A stretch of DNA of 63,460 nucleotides from Bacteroidales bacterium (GCA_017651425.1 JAGCCZ010000069.1:1-63460), one strand, 5' to 3'. Shown: positions 27,930 to 36,901, numbered from the stretch's first letter. Numbers and translations are program-made. The notes: generated by a model from the letters alone, not told the origin.

Positions 27930-29129
27930 TTACTTGGCGAGGTTGTAAGTCTCCATGGCCATGACGAGTTCTTCGTTGGTGGTGACAGAGACGAGCTTGA
28001 CCTTGGATTCCGGAGTGGAGATGATGCCGTCTTCACCGGCATATTTCTGGTTGGCTTCGAGGTCAAGTTTAGTGCCGAGGAATTCGAGGCCCTGGCAGAT
28101 GGCTTCGCGCTGGAACCAGGCGTTCTCGCCGATGCCGCCGGTGAAGAGGATGATATCGACTCCGCCCATGGCGGCAGCGTATGCGCCGATATATTTCTTG
28201 ACACGGTAGGCGAACATGTTGAAGGCGTAGGTGGAGCGCTCGTCACCGGCATCGCGGCCCGCACGGATGTCGCGCATATCGACACTCTTGCCGGAGATGC
28301 CCAACAGGCCGCTCTTCTTGTTGATGAAGGTGTTGAGCTGCTTGGTGTCCATGTGCTCGGAGTCCATGAGGTAGATGAGGGCGCCGGCGTCGATGTCGCC
28401 GCAGCGGGTGCCCATCACGAGGCCTTCCACCGGGGTGAAGCCCATGGAGGTGTCAATAGATTTGCCATTTTTGATGGCACAAATGGAAGCGCCGTTTCCG
28501 AGATGACAACTCACAATCTTGGCCTCTTCGTAGGGGATGCCGACCATTTCGGCAGCCTTGGGTCCCACATACTTGTGGCTGGTGCCATGGAAACCGTAAC
28601 GACGGATCTTCTTCTCGGAATAACATTCGTAAGGAAGCGCATAGAGGAATGCCTCGGGCGGCATGGTCTGATGGAAGGAGGTGTCGAAGATGCCGACGTG
28701 CTTGACGTTCGGGAGCAGTTTCTTCATCACGTCGATGCCGAGCAGGGAAGCGGGGTTGTGCAGGGGTGCCAGCTCGCAAAGCTTGGCGATCTCCTCGCGC
28801 TCTTTGTCGCCGATGACCATACTGCGGTCGAAATACTCGCCGCCGTGCGCCACACGATGGCCCACCGCGTTGATCTCGTCCAGTGTCTTGATGACACCGT
28901 GTGTCGGGTCGGTGAGTGCCTCAAGCACCAATTTCACGCCCACTTCGTGATTGGGAATGGGGGTTTGCACATAGTGTTTCTCCTTGCCCACGGGCTTGTG
29001 GGTGAACTCACCCATCTCCAGACCGACGCGTTCGACAAGGCCCTTGGCCAACAATTCCGGTTGCGGCTCCATCTCCAACAGTTGGTACTTGATGGAGGAG
29101 CTGCCACAGTTTAAAACTAAAACTTTCAT
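27930..29129 (-). CDS. ackA: Acetate kinase
   Basis: The 399-residue ASKHA enzyme interconverts acetyl phosphate and acetate, making ATP. It shows VLNCGSSSIKYQLLEM at the N-terminus, the catalytic region GHRVAHGGEYF, FDTSFHQTMP, HLGNGASICA and FTGGIGENA. It is monocistronic, with its own promoter and terminator; phosphotransacetylase (pta) is not adjacent. With buk at 41.5 kb it supports acetate- and butyrate-forming fermentation. Confidence 0.97.
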   Translation of the reverse strand: MKVLVLNCGSSSIKYQLLEMEPQPELLAKGLVERVGLEMGEFTHKPVGKEKHYVQTPIPNHEVGVKLVLEALTDPTHGVIKTLDEINAVGHRVAHGGEYFDRSMVIGDKEREEIAKLCELAPLHNPASLLGIDVMKKLLPNVKHVGIFDTSFHQTMPPEAFLYALPYECYSEKKIRRYGFHGTSHKYVGPKAAEMVGIPYEEAKIVSCHLGNGASICAIKNGKSIDTSMGFTPVEGLVMGTRCGDIDAGALIYLMDSEHMDTKQLNTFINKKSGLLGISGKSVDMRDIRAGRDAGDERSTYAFNMFAYRVKKYIGAYAAAMGGVDIILFTGGIGENAWFQREAICQGLEFLGTKLDLEANQKYAGEDGIISTPESKVKLVSVTTNEELVMAMETYNLAK

Positions 29130-29166
29130 ATTCAGTGTGATTAAGTGTTTGTATCAAAAAAGGTGG

Positions 29167-29175
29167 CGCAAAGAT
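29167..29175 (-). promoter_or_regulatory. Promoter -7 box for ackA
   Basis: TATCTTTGC on the minus strand, 37 nt before the ackA start; the tRNA-Lys terminator lies immediately upstream. Confidence 0.7.
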
Positions 29176-29177
29176 AC

Positions 29178-29212
29178 AAAAAAAAACGGCCCGCTTCGTT
29201 TGAAGCGAGCCG
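29178..29212 (-). terminator. Terminator of tRNA-Lys, abutting the ackA promoter
   Basis: On the minus strand, CGGCTCGCTTC pairs with GAAGCGGGCCG around an AAAC loop, followed by nine T. Its T-tract ends 2 bp from the ackA -7 box, so it occupies the ackA -33 region. Confidence 0.8.
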
Positions 29213-29217
29213 TATTG

Positions 29218-29290
29218 TGTCTCAGCTGGGATTCGAACCCAGGACCCCATCCTTAAAAGGGATGTGCTCTACCTGCTGAGCTACTGGGAC
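29218..29290 (-). tRNA. tRNA-Lys(TTT)
   Basis: A complete cloverleaf folds on the minus strand: acceptor GTCCCAG/CTGAGAC (one C-A mismatch), D arm GCTC/GAGC, anticodon stem CATCC/GGATG with loop CTTTTAA giving anticodon TTT, and a T arm with GGTTCGAATCC. CCA is not encoded. The -7 box is at 29313. Confidence 0.95.
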
Positions 29291-29312
29291 AACCGTCTCT
29301 CTCTAAGAGGCT

Positions 29313-29321
29313 GCAAAAGTA
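29313..29321 (-). promoter_or_regulatory. Promoter -7 box for tRNA-Lys
   Basis: TACTTTTGC on the minus strand, 22 nt before the tRNA 5' end. Confidence 0.65.
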
Positions 29322-29617
29322 CACTTTTTTCCGATATGGCCTTGACCTTAAATACCGTTTTTTTTTCTAATAACACAAAATATTGATAATGAGATATTTA
29401 TAATAATAATCATTTTTTTGAAAATTTATGCGCAGGATTCGTTGATAATTGTATATTTGCAATGCAACGTGTTGTGAATAAGGATGATAAAAACAGATAA
29501 CAAAAAACATCACGGGTTGACAGAAAAAACGGGCGTCAGGTAGAAGATGTGTTGAAAAAAGCTGTTTTTCAAAATTCTACACAATTTTTTTGCAAACGAG
29601 AAAAGTGCGATGAAAAG
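29322..29617 (+). other. AT-rich gap with a long 5' leader
   Basis: This stretch holds no gene I can support. A -7 box for the plus strand sits at 29452, leaving a leader of about 150 nt before the ATG at 29618. The leader contains no hairpin plus T-tract that I can see and no known riboswitch core. Confidence 0.5.
29452..29460 (+). promoter_or_regulatory. Promoter -7 box for small basic protein
   Basis: TATATTTGC, 157 nt before the ATG at 29618; an unusually long leader compared with the 7-60 nt seen at most genes here. Confidence 0.6.
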
Positions 29618-29854
29618 ATGAAAAAAATGATTTTGAATCCGAAAAGGGATACCATCACCATCTGTTTGCCAACCGACTGGGTGGGCAAGCCGATCGTGTG
29701 CATTTTAAAATCCCCCTATGAGTTGGAGGAGGAGGAGATGGTCTCAGTGGTGAGCGAAGCCGCGCTGTGCTACCATGTAAGGAAGCGCAAGTACAGGAAG
29801 CCAACGCCCTTGCGCCGTAAACGTCGCCCCAAACAGCGTCGTCGCAGGCGTTAG
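29618..29854 (+). CDS. Small basic protein with Arg/Lys-rich tail
   Basis: The 78-residue protein has a short ordered part ([24 protein letters not shown]) and a strongly basic tail ([17 protein letters not shown] then RRRRR). The ITICLPxDWVGKxI pattern recalls AbrB-like swapped-hairpin domains, and the tail suggests nucleic-acid binding; both are inference. The start may be M at 29618 or 29627; a GTG at 29549 would add an unlikely extension. Its stop overlaps the folE stop by 3 bp on the opposite strand. Confidence 0.55.
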   Translation: MKKMILNPKRDTITICLPTDWVGKPIVCILKSPYELEEEEMVSVVSEAALCYHVRKRKYRKPTPLRRKRRPKQRRRRR

Positions 29855-30522
29855 TGCAGCTTGGCTCCGATGAGGTGCATGAATTCCTGTCGGGTGTTTT
29901 CGTTTTTCAGGAATGCTCCTGTGAATTCCGAGGTTGTGGTGACGGAGTTTTGCTTCTGTATGCCGCGCATCGACATGCAAAGGTGCTGGGCCTCGATGAC
30001 CACGGCCACGCCGATGGGGTTGAGGACCTCCTGCAGGCAATCCTTGATCTCGGTGGTGAGGCGCTCCTGCAATTGCAAACGGCGCGCAAAACACTCCACG
30101 ACGCGTGGTATCTTGCTGAGCCCCACAATAGTGCCGTTGGGGATGTATCCGATGTGGGCCTTGCCGAAGAAAGGCAGCAGATGATGCTCGCAAAGGGAGT
30201 ATATTTCGATGTCCTTCACGATGACAATCTGTTTGTAGTCCTCGTGGAAGAGGGCGCTTTCCAGAATGGCCTTGGGGTTTTGCCGATAGCCGTGGGTGAG
30301 GAAGTCCATGGCCTTGGCTGCGCGCATGGGGGTCTTGAGGAGCCCTTCGCGGTCAGGGTCTTCACCCATGTTGAGGAGAATGTTGCGATAGGCATCGGCC
30401 ATCAGTTGCACTTGCTCCTCTTTCAACGGGGCAATGGCGTTGGGATTTGTCTGGCACTCACCGCAGCTGCACTCGGCGTTGAAAGTGGAAATCTTCTGTA
30501 TGGATTTTTTTTGGCTTACCAT
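29851..30522 (-). CDS. folE: GTP cyclohydrolase I
   Basis: FolE makes dihydroneopterin triphosphate, the first step of folate synthesis. The 223-residue protein carries the zinc site [18 protein letters not shown], and [23 protein letters not shown], with the later Cys in [11 protein letters not shown]. Zinc ligands C, H and C are all present. An N-terminal Cys pair (CSCGEC) before the domain is unusual but outside the active site. It starts 6 nt after the metallo-beta-lactamase-fold gene and is co-transcribed with it. Confidence 0.96.
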   Translation of the reverse strand: MVSQKKSIQKISTFNAECSCGECQTNPNAIAPLKEEQVQLMADAYRNILLNMGEDPDREGLLKTPMRAAKAMDFLTHGYRQNPKAILESALFHEDYKQIVIVKDIEIYSLCEHHLLPFFGKAHIGYIPNGTIVGLSKIPRVVECFARRLQLQERLTTEIKDCLQEVLNPIGVAVVIEAQHLCMSMRGIQKQNSVTTTSEFTGAFLKNENTRQEFMHLIGAKLH

Positions 30523-30528
30523 ATATTA

Positions 30529-31164
30529 TTATTGTAAGAAGGGGTTATACTTTTTTTCGTTGCCGACGGTGGTGGTGTCACCGTGCCCGGGATAGACGAC
30601 GGTGTCGTCATCGAGGGTGAGGATCTTGGTGCGCACCATGTTGAGCAGGAGCGACATGTCGCCGGTGGGGAGGTCGGCACGCCCGACACTGCCTTCGAAG
30701 AGAAGGTCGCCGCAGATGAGGAAATGGTTCCCGGCATCGTGGAGCGTGATGCTGCCGTCGCAATGGCCGGGCGTGTAGAGCACTTGGAGGGCTTGCTCCC
30801 CAAAGCGCACTGCGTCGCCTTCGTGAAGGAAACGGGTGGGCTCGGGCATCTTCTCTGTAGGCAAGCCGAAGGCGGCGGCATAGACTTGGGCATGGTGATA
30901 GATGGGCAGGGCGGCCTCGTGCATGAGCAGGGGCGCCCCATACTGCTGGACGCACCACGGATTGCCCGCGATGTGGTCGATGTGCGGATGCGTGTTGACG
31001 ATGGCTTTCACGACAAGCCCGTGGGTGCGGATGTACTCGTCAAGCCGCGCATCCTCGTAAGTGGTGCAGTTGCCCGGATCCACAATGACAGCCTCATGGC
31101 TTTCGTCATGCAGCACTAAGGTGTTCACCATGATAGGGTTGAAATGGAAGGTCTGTATGGTCAT
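30529..31164 (-). CDS. Metallo-beta-lactamase fold hydrolase (glyoxalase II-like)
   Basis: The 211-residue protein has the binuclear metal motif THPHIDHIAGN (HxHxDH) near residue 60, TPGHCDGSITLH for the third His, and GDLLFEGSVGRADLPTG with the bridging Asp. These match small glyoxalase II-like thioester hydrolases. I start it at 31164 (MTIQTFHFNP), the usual family N-terminus; the frame is open 25 codons further up. It sits between a MORN-repeat gene and folE. Confidence 0.85.
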   Translation of the reverse strand: MTIQTFHFNPIMVNTLVLHDESHEAVIVDPGNCTTYEDARLDEYIRTHGLVVKAIVNTHPHIDHIAGNPWCVQQYGAPLLMHEAALPIYHHAQVYAAAFGLPTEKMPEPTRFLHEGDAVRFGEQALQVLYTPGHCDGSITLHDAGNHFLICGDLLFEGSVGRADLPTGDMSLLLNMVRTKILTLDDDTVVYPGHGDTTTVGNEKKYNPFLQ

Positions 31165-31253
31165 GTTTCCCGATTTCAAATGGATCTTTTGCAGATATTC
31201 TTTCAATAAAACACGTTTCTTGTCCATTGTCGTGGCCAATGTGCGTCGGCTCT

Positions 31254-32573
31254 TTAGAACGGTCTGCCTTCCGATGGATCAGCCACGAACAGCTCCTTGA
31301 CTTTCCGGCCGTGGTTGAAAAGCACGCTGTAGTAGAGCTTGCCGTCGGGCCTCCAGCACGACCACTTGCCATCACGCTGGCGGTTGCTGAAGTTGCCCTG
31401 GAAATGCTTTGCCCCGTTGTCGTAATATTCCGTGAATTTGCCCTCCGGCACATCATGGACGAAGTTCTGCTCGCGTATCTTCTTCTCATGGACGTTGTAA
31501 AAGGCCCATTTGCCCTCTTTCATGTCGTTCACGTATTTTCCGCTGTTGAGAATCTTGCCATTTTGGGCATATTCATTCCATTTTCCGTTCTTGAGATTGT
31601 TTTTATAGACGCCTTTGCGCGACATCTTGCCGGTCTCTTCCCAATAGTAGCAGTAGGGGCCGTTGAGTTCGTTCTCCTTGTAGGTCATCACGTATTTCTG
31701 CCAGCCGTTTTCGTACCAGCCGGTCCAGGTGCCGTGCATGCGCGCATCCTTGAAAGTGCCTTGGTCCTGTACTTTGCCGTTGGGATAGTAGGAGGTCCAA
31801 ACGCCGTTTTCCATGTCGTTGACGAAAGTGCCTTCGCGCTGGAGCTTTCCGTCCTCATAGAAAGCTTTCCACTTGCCGACGCGCTTGCCTTCCTTGTAGG
31901 AGCCCTTGCGCCACACGGCTCCGTTGTCATAGAAATAGACCCATTCGCCATCCTGGAGTCCTCCGGTGAAATTTCCGGAACTGCTCACCTCGCCGGCTTC
32001 ATTGTAATAGCTCCACACTCCGTCTTGCAAGCCTTCAATGGTGTTGCCTTCCATGTCTTTCTGGCCGTTGGCCTGCCACCAGCAGGTGTAACCGTTGAGT
32101 TCGCCCATCTTGTAGGTGCCCTCAAAGTACTTGGCGCCGTTGTCGTAATACTCGGTTACGGGACCATGGGCGCCGTCTTGCACGTAGGTCACCTCTTTGT
32201 ACAGTTTGCCGTTGGGATGGTAGAAAATCCATTTCCCATCGCGCTTGCCGTCCTTGAAGGAGCCCTCTGTTTCCACTTTCCCGGAGCGATACCAGCTCTT
32301 GAAGGGTCCGTTGTCAGCATGGTATTCTTGGTTGAGGGTGCCGTCGTCGTACCAGGTTTTCCAAATGCCCACCTTGCGGCCGTTGAGGTAGTCGCCCTCG
32401 GTCCACTTGGCGCCGTTGATGTGGTAGAAGATCCAATGTCCCTCTTCCACACCGGCTTTTTCCACGCCGATAGACATCAGTTTGTTGTTTTTCCAGTATG
32501 TCTTGACAGTGTCTTGTGCGAATGCGTTGGTCCAAAGCAACAATCCGCAGAGCAAAATAGACAATCTTTTCAT
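31254..32573 (-). CDS. Secreted MORN-type repeat protein
   Basis: After signal peptide MKRLSILLCGLLLWTNAFAQ come about 15 copies of a roughly 23-residue unit of the form (G)xWxxYyxNGxlxxEgxYkxGkk (examples: GHWIFYHINGAKWTEGDY, GEWVYFYDNGAVWRKGSY). These are MORN_2 / YwqK-type beta-hairpin repeats. The 439-residue protein is probably an exported scaffold; members are sometimes labelled YwqK antitoxin, which this context does not support. The start at 32573 is set by the signal peptide and by the -7 box 17 nt upstream. Confidence 0.85.
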   Translation of the reverse strand: MKRLSILLCGLLLWTNAFAQDTVKTYWKNNKLMSIGVEKAGVEEGHWIFYHINGAKWTEGDYLNGRKVGIWKTWYDDGTLNQEYHADNGPFKSWYRSGKVETEGSFKDGKRDGKWIFYHPNGKLYKEVTYVQDGAHGPVTEYYDNGAKYFEGTYKMGELNGYTCWWQANGQKDMEGNTIEGLQDGVWSYYNEAGEVSSSGNFTGGLQDGEWVYFYDNGAVWRKGSYKEGKRVGKWKAFYEDGKLQREGTFVNDMENGVWTSYYPNGKVQDQGTFKDARMHGTWTGWYENGWQKYVMTYKENELNGPYCYYWEETGKMSRKGVYKNNLKNGKWNEYAQNGKILNSGKYVNDMKEGKWAFYNVHEKKIREQNFVHDVPEGKFTEYYDNGAKHFQGNFSNRQRDGKWSCWRPDGKLYYSVLFNHGRKVKELFVADPSEGRPF

Positions 32574-32590
32574 AGTGTTGGTATTAGGGT

Positions 32591-32599
32591 GCAAAAATA
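32591..32599 (-). promoter_or_regulatory. Promoter -7 box for MORN-repeat protein
   Basis: TATTTTTGC on the minus strand, 17 nt before the start at 32573, and just past the sufE stop at 32617. Confidence 0.65.
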
Positions 32600-32616
32600 C
32601 GCATTTTCCATATTCC

Positions 32617-33048
32617 TCATTCCGCGTTTTCCATTTTCTGGAAAGCCATGGCATATAACTTGAGCTGCTTGACCATGGAGGCAAGTCCGTTGGAACGGGT
32701 GGGGGAGAGGTGCTCCTTGAGTCCGATGGCATCCAGATAGGAGAGGTCGTCGTCGAGAATCTCTTGCGGCGTACGACCGGAGAAGACCCTCACCAACAGG
32801 TTGACGATGCCCTTGGTGATGATGGCGTCGCTGTCGGCCGTGAAGAAAATCCTGCCGTCATGGAAGTCAGGGTGCAGCCACACTTGCGATTGGCAACCCT
32901 CGATGAGAAAGTCGGCGGTTTTGTGCTGTTCCTCAATGAGCGGCAACTCTTTACCCAATTCGATGATATAGTTGTATTTATCCATCCAATCGTCGAACAT
33001 CGCGAACTCTTCAATGAGTTCTTGTTCTATTTCCTGAATAGTCTGCAT
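32617..33048 (-). CDS. sufE: SufE family sulfur acceptor
   Basis: The 143-residue protein has the SufE active-site region IEGCQSQVWL with the persulfide-accepting Cys, and the family end motif SPTRSNGLASMVKQLK. It takes sulfur from a SufS-type cysteine desulfurase for Fe-S cluster assembly. No other suf genes are near. It shares one base with the preceding protease gene, so it is coupled to it. Confidence 0.93.
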   Translation of the reverse strand: MQTIQEIEQELIEEFAMFDDWMDKYNYIIELGKELPLIEEQHKTADFLIEGCQSQVWLHPDFHDGRIFFTADSDAIITKGIVNLLVRVFSGRTPQEILDDDLSYLDAIGLKEHLSPTRSNGLASMVKQLKLYAMAFQKMENAE

Positions 33049-34868
33049 TATTGTTTTATTATTTTGATGGTTTTGAGATATCTTTCTTCATTGAAGGTCC
33101 TGATGAAATAGCATCCGGCGGGGAGGCCTTCAAGATCCAAAATGCAACGGGCATCGGAGGAGGTGCGGGTTTGCAGCAGTTGGCCTTGTATGTTGTAGAG
33201 TTGGCAGGTGAGCGGGCCTTCTATGGAGTTGGTTACGGTAACTATCCGTTCGGCAGGATTCGGATAGGCGGTGAGTTCCCCCTGTTCGTAGTCGGCCACG
33301 GCAACCCATTGTACAAAGTCGAATTGCATGCTGTCGCGACCGGATGTGAGGTTGGTGAAATATATGGGCACAAAGTCCCCGTTGCTGACAAAGGGATACG
33401 GGTTGGTCAAGGGAGAGAATTCATTGCGGATGGGGAGGTTTCCACGGAAGTTGGCGGAGGCGATAGTGCCGTTTTCCGTGGGAGTGCCGTTGCGACGGAA
33501 CACGTAGATCTCATCCAGATTGTCGTCGCCGTTATAGTTGGCATTGCCATGGAATAGAGGGTTGATGCGGTAGAAAACAATGCCGTAACCGGGTACGCCG
33601 GTGTCGAACGGGTCCCGTTTGTTGCGGAAGTCGAGCAGGATGTGCTCAAGATGGTTTGGCGTGCGGACACGATAGCACACGCGATCGCCAGTCTCGCTGT
33701 TGAGCGGCATGATGGTATAGGTGCCGTAGTGGTCGATGGGGATGATCTGGTCAGCGGTGAGCCAGTTGCCGTATTTGTATTTCATATAGGCGCAGGTCTG
33801 CTGCGGTGGTGTGCTGTTTGCAGCCATAAGATCCCAGGATCCAACGGGAGTCATGTCGGTGCTGTCGTGGTAATGGTAGAGGTCGGGCGCGCCGAGGGTG
33901 TGGAACATCTCGTGGCACATCACGGAGGTGTTGAAATACCCGCCGGCATCGGCAAGTTGGAAGTTGAAGTCATAGACGCGCTTGCCCCGGATGTACGTTT
34001 CGGTGGTGTAAAGTGACCAACGGTGAGGCCACAACAATACGTTCCAGTCCCCCACGTTGCCCTTGACGATAAAGCAAACATTATCAACGTAGCCGTCATT
34101 GTCATAGTCAATGTCGAGGTCGGCGGGAATCATATCAGCCACATATTCGGCAGCGCGTGCCAAGAGATAATGCTCGCGCGTGGTGCGGTTGTCGCCATCC
34201 ACAGTGTCAGTATAGCCGATGGGGTTGGTTTCCGACCACGGCATGAAATAGGCGCGCGGGAAGGAATCTTGGTAAGAGAGAATCTGGTCTCCGACAGGTG
34301 CCGGATAGAAGGTGGTGCTGATGAAGAGCTGGTTGTAGGAGGCGCGCTTGAAGTAGTTGTACATCGAGCTGGCCGTGTAGTTGTCCGAGGTGTCGTTGAA
34401 CATGAGATTCACACTGTTGAAGGAGTTGACAAAGTCGGTGTCGTCGGCAAAGCGAATGAAGACCGCGATGTTGTTCATGTGGCCGTGGTTGGTGTTTTCA
34501 TCGCGGCTGACATCGCGTTTGGCGGGCACGATCATCTGTCGGCGCAACTTGAGGTACTCCTCGCGGGAGATGCGCAAATTGGCTGTCAGTCCCTTGCTGG
34601 CGGGATTGTACTGTCCGGCAATCCAGGGTGAAGGCTTCAAACGGCCCTCTTCTTTCATGGCATAGACGAAATAGCCCGTTTGCGGATTCTGCACGATGGT
34701 GTATCCGTCGGCATCGTGTAGCCTGACATAGTATTCGTCGCCCGAAGCAAAACAGTGCAGCGTGTCGCCGTTGGGCTGTACCAAAGTGCGGGGCACGTTG
34801 GTGAGATAGGCGGCCTGGAGTTGACAGAAAATAAGTGAAAGCAGCAGTAGAATGACAGTCTTTTTCAT
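33048..34868 (-). CDS. M6 family metalloprotease with T9SS sorting domain
   Basis: The 606-residue secreted protein has a signal peptide (KKTVILLLLSLIFCQLQAA), a propeptide-like region, and a metzincin-like zinc site CHEMFHTLGAPDLYHY with H319, E320 and H323, typical of M6 (immune-inhibitor A-like) proteases. The C-terminus from AYPNPAERIVTVTN to LKTIKIIKQ is a T9SS type A sorting domain. It is the second predicted T9SS protease in the window. Its start overlaps the cvpA stop (ATGA), and sufE follows with a one-base overlap, an odd company for a secreted protease. Confidence 0.9.
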   Translation of the reverse strand: MKKTVILLLLSLIFCQLQAAYLTNVPRTLVQPNGDTLHCFASGDEYYVRLHDADGYTIVQNPQTGYFVYAMKEEGRLKPSPWIAGQYNPASKGLTANLRISREEYLKLRRQMIVPAKRDVSRDENTNHGHMNNIAVFIRFADDTDFVNSFNSVNLMFNDTSDNYTASSMYNYFKRASYNQLFISTTFYPAPVGDQILSYQDSFPRAYFMPWSETNPIGYTDTVDGDNRTTREHYLLARAAEYVADMIPADLDIDYDNDGYVDNVCFIVKGNVGDWNVLLWPHRWSLYTTETYIRGKRVYDFNFQLADAGGYFNTSVMCHEMFHTLGAPDLYHYHDSTDMTPVGSWDLMAANSTPPQQTCAYMKYKYGNWLTADQIIPIDHYGTYTIMPLNSETGDRVCYRVRTPNHLEHILLDFRNKRDPFDTGVPGYGIVFYRINPLFHGNANYNGDDNLDEIYVFRRNGTPTENGTIASANFRGNLPIRNEFSPLTNPYPFVSNGDFVPIYFTNLTSGRDSMQFDFVQWVAVADYEQGELTAYPNPAERIVTVTNSIEGPLTCQLYNIQGQLLQTRTSSDARCILDLEGLPAGCYFIRTFNEERYLKTIKIIKQ

Positions 34869-35371
34869 GAATGTGAAATTGTAGTAGGTTGATTATTTTC
34901 TTCTTGAAGCTGTTCGTGCCACCTCAACGCACCGGGCACGATGGGTTCTATATAACGGAATGAGAAGGATTTCTCCTTGAACTCTTTTTTCAGGATGATT
35001 TCGCGACGATCTATACTGTTGAAAGCATATAAAATGACACTGCAGACAATGGCAACCTTAAAAACGCCAAACAACAAACCAAAGAAGTGGTCGATGAATC
35101 CGGGGATGACCAACTTGACTATGCGGGATGCGACGCTGCCCGCAATACGGACAAGTATCATGACAATGGTGAGGATAAAGACAAAGGCAACGGGCTTGGC
35201 AAGAGAGGTTCCGGTGAATCGGATGGCTATGCTTTCGGCAAAATGGTGTGCCACCCAGCAGCCGAGCACTAAAGCCGCAATGGAGGCGATTTCGAAGATG
35301 AGCCCGTTCTTGAAACCACGATAGCCAAACCAGCAGAGGAACACGAGGATGATGATATCGATAATGGTCAT
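34865..35371 (-). CDS. cvpA: CvpA family membrane protein
   Basis: The 168-residue protein has four hydrophobic segments and the family pattern: IDIIILVFLCWFGYRGFKNG at the N-terminus, IASIAALVLGCWVAHHFAE, and PGFIDHFFGLLFGVFKVAIV. CvpA proteins sit in the inner membrane and are linked to envelope homeostasis and colicin V export; their mechanism is not settled. It lies 2 nt after the mlaF-like gene and overlaps the M6 protease start by 4 bp. Confidence 0.88.
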   Translation of the reverse strand: MTIIDIIILVFLCWFGYRGFKNGLIFEIASIAALVLGCWVAHHFAESIAIRFTGTSLAKPVAFVFILTIVMILVRIAGSVASRIVKLVIPGFIDHFFGLLFGVFKVAIVCSVILYAFNSIDRREIILKKEFKEKSFSFRYIEPIVPGALRWHEQLQEENNQPTTISHS

Positions 35372-35373
35372 GG

Positions 35374-36126
35374 TTACAGGGTTTGTCGGATGCGTTGCGT
35401 GAGGGGTTGTGCGAATATGAAGTCGTTCAGCGGCTTGTTGTCGGAGGTGAGCACGTTTTGGCTGTTGCCGCGCCAGGCAAGTTTACCCTCGTAGATGAAA
35501 GAGATGGTCTCGCCGATGACGATGACGGAGTTGAGGTCGTGGGTGTTGATGACCGTGGTGATGCCGAACTCGTGGGTGATGTCGGTGAGCAGCTCGTCAA
35601 TGGTGAGGGATGTCTTGGGGTCGAGGCCGGAATTGGGCTCGTCGCAGAAGAGATAGCGGGGGTTGCAGGCGATGGCGCGGGCAATGGCGGCACGCTTCTT
35701 CATGCCACCGCTCAGCTCGGCAGGATAAAGCTTGTTCACGTTGGGCAACTCCACACGGTTGAGGCAGAAGTTCACCCGGTCGATCTTCTCCTTGTCACCC
35801 ATGTCGGTCAGCATGTCAAGGGGGAACATGACGTTCTCTTCAATGGTCATGGAGTCAAAAAGGGCGGAGCCTTGGAAGACCATGCCCATTTCGGCACGCA
35901 GCTTGCGCTGGTCCGCGTGGGAAAAATGGTGGAAGTTACGACCGTTATAGAGCACTTCGCCCTCTTCCGGGGCATAGAGGCCCACCAGACATTTCATCAT
36001 GACCGTCTTGCCGGAACCAGAACGACCGATGATGAGGTTGACCTTGCCCTCCTCAAACTGTGTGTTGATGTCGAAAAGCACTTGCTTCTCCCCGAAATAC
36101 TTGGAAACGTTCTTGAGTTCTATCAT
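35374..36126 (-). CDS. ABC transporter ATPase, MlaF-like (Mce/lipid transport)
   Basis: The 250-residue ATPase has Walker A GRSGSGKTV, signature LSGGMKKRAAIARAIA and Walker B YLFCDEPNSGLDP; the GGMKKR signature is characteristic of MlaF/Mkl-type ATPases. With the MlaE-like permease 2 nt upstream it forms the core of a phospholipid transporter for outer-membrane asymmetry. The substrate-binding MlaD/MCE gene is not adjacent. Confidence 0.9.
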   Translation of the reverse strand: MIELKNVSKYFGEKQVLFDINTQFEEGKVNLIIGRSGSGKTVMMKCLVGLYAPEEGEVLYNGRNFHHFSHADQRKLRAEMGMVFQGSALFDSMTIEENVMFPLDMLTDMGDKEKIDRVNFCLNRVELPNVNKLYPAELSGGMKKRAAIARAIACNPRYLFCDEPNSGLDPKTSLTIDELLTDITHEFGITTVINTHDLNSVIVIGETISFIYEGKLAWRGNSQNVLTSDNKPLNDFIFAQPLTQRIRQTL

Positions 36127-36128
36127 GG

Positions 36129-36872
36129 CTACAGCATAATTTGAGTGATGAGTACGTTGATGATGAGAATCAAGAAGCTGGACACCATGATGCCCTGGGT
36201 GCTGGCCTTGCCCAACTCTAGGGCCCCGCCCTCAATGCGATAACCGTAGAAGGAAGAGACGGTGGACATGATGAAGGCGAACACGAAAGTCTTGGTGACG
36301 GCGTAGATGATGTCATATACGCGGAAACAGTAGGTGAGTCCGTCCATGAAGTCGTAGGGCGAGACGCTTCCGGAGAGAATGATGGTGATGTATCCGCCCA
36401 CGAGGGCAAAGCAGATGCTGTAGATGATGAGCACGGGGTTCACGATGAGGGAGGCGATAACTTTGGGCAGGACAAGATGCGAGGCCGGGTTGATGCCCAT
36501 CACCTCAAGGGCGTCGATCTGTTCGGTGACGCGCATGCTGCCGATTTCGGCCGTGATGCGGGAACCGAGGTTGCCCACCAATAGCAAGCTGATGATAGTG
36601 GGGCACAGTTCCATGACAATGGAGGTCCTCGACACGAAACCCACCGTCCAGGTGGGAATCCAGCTGCTCTCAATCTGCATGGCGGTCTGGATGGTGATGA
36701 CGCTGCCCATGGAAACGGAGACAATAGCCACGATGAGCAACGATCCGATGCCCATGGCGTTCATCTCTTCCACTAATTTCTTAAAAAAAATCCGCCACTT
36801 TTCCGGCTTGGAAAAGACTTGGCGGAGGAAGAGGAAATATTCGCCGATTATGGTCAGGAGACGGTGAATCAT
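36129..36872 (-). CDS. MlaE-like ABC transporter permease
   Basis: The 247-residue membrane protein shows the MlaE hallmark EIGSMRVTEQIDALEVMGINP around residue 130, flanked by five or so hydrophobic segments, and NLGSRITAE just before. It pairs with the MlaF-like ATPase downstream. It begins 29 nt after the ftsZ stop, so the lipid-transport genes may be read through from the division cluster. Confidence 0.92.
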   Translation of the reverse strand: MIHRLLTIIGEYFLFLRQVFSKPEKWRIFFKKLVEEMNAMGIGSLLIVAIVSVSMGSVITIQTAMQIESSWIPTWTVGFVSRTSIVMELCPTIISLLLVGNLGSRITAEIGSMRVTEQIDALEVMGINPASHLVLPKVIASLIVNPVLIIYSICFALVGGYITIILSGSVSPYDFMDGLTYCFRVYDIIYAVTKTFVFAFIMSTVSSFYGYRIEGGALELGKASTQGIMVSSFLILIINVLITQIML

Positions 36873-36901
36873 AGTAGCGATATCTCCATGAAAAAACAGT
36901 G

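Noticed and set aside
31254..32573. Calling the MORN-repeat protein a YwqK antitoxin of a toxin-antitoxin pair
   Set aside because: It has a signal peptide and no toxin-like neighbour; the label is inherited from repeat similarity.
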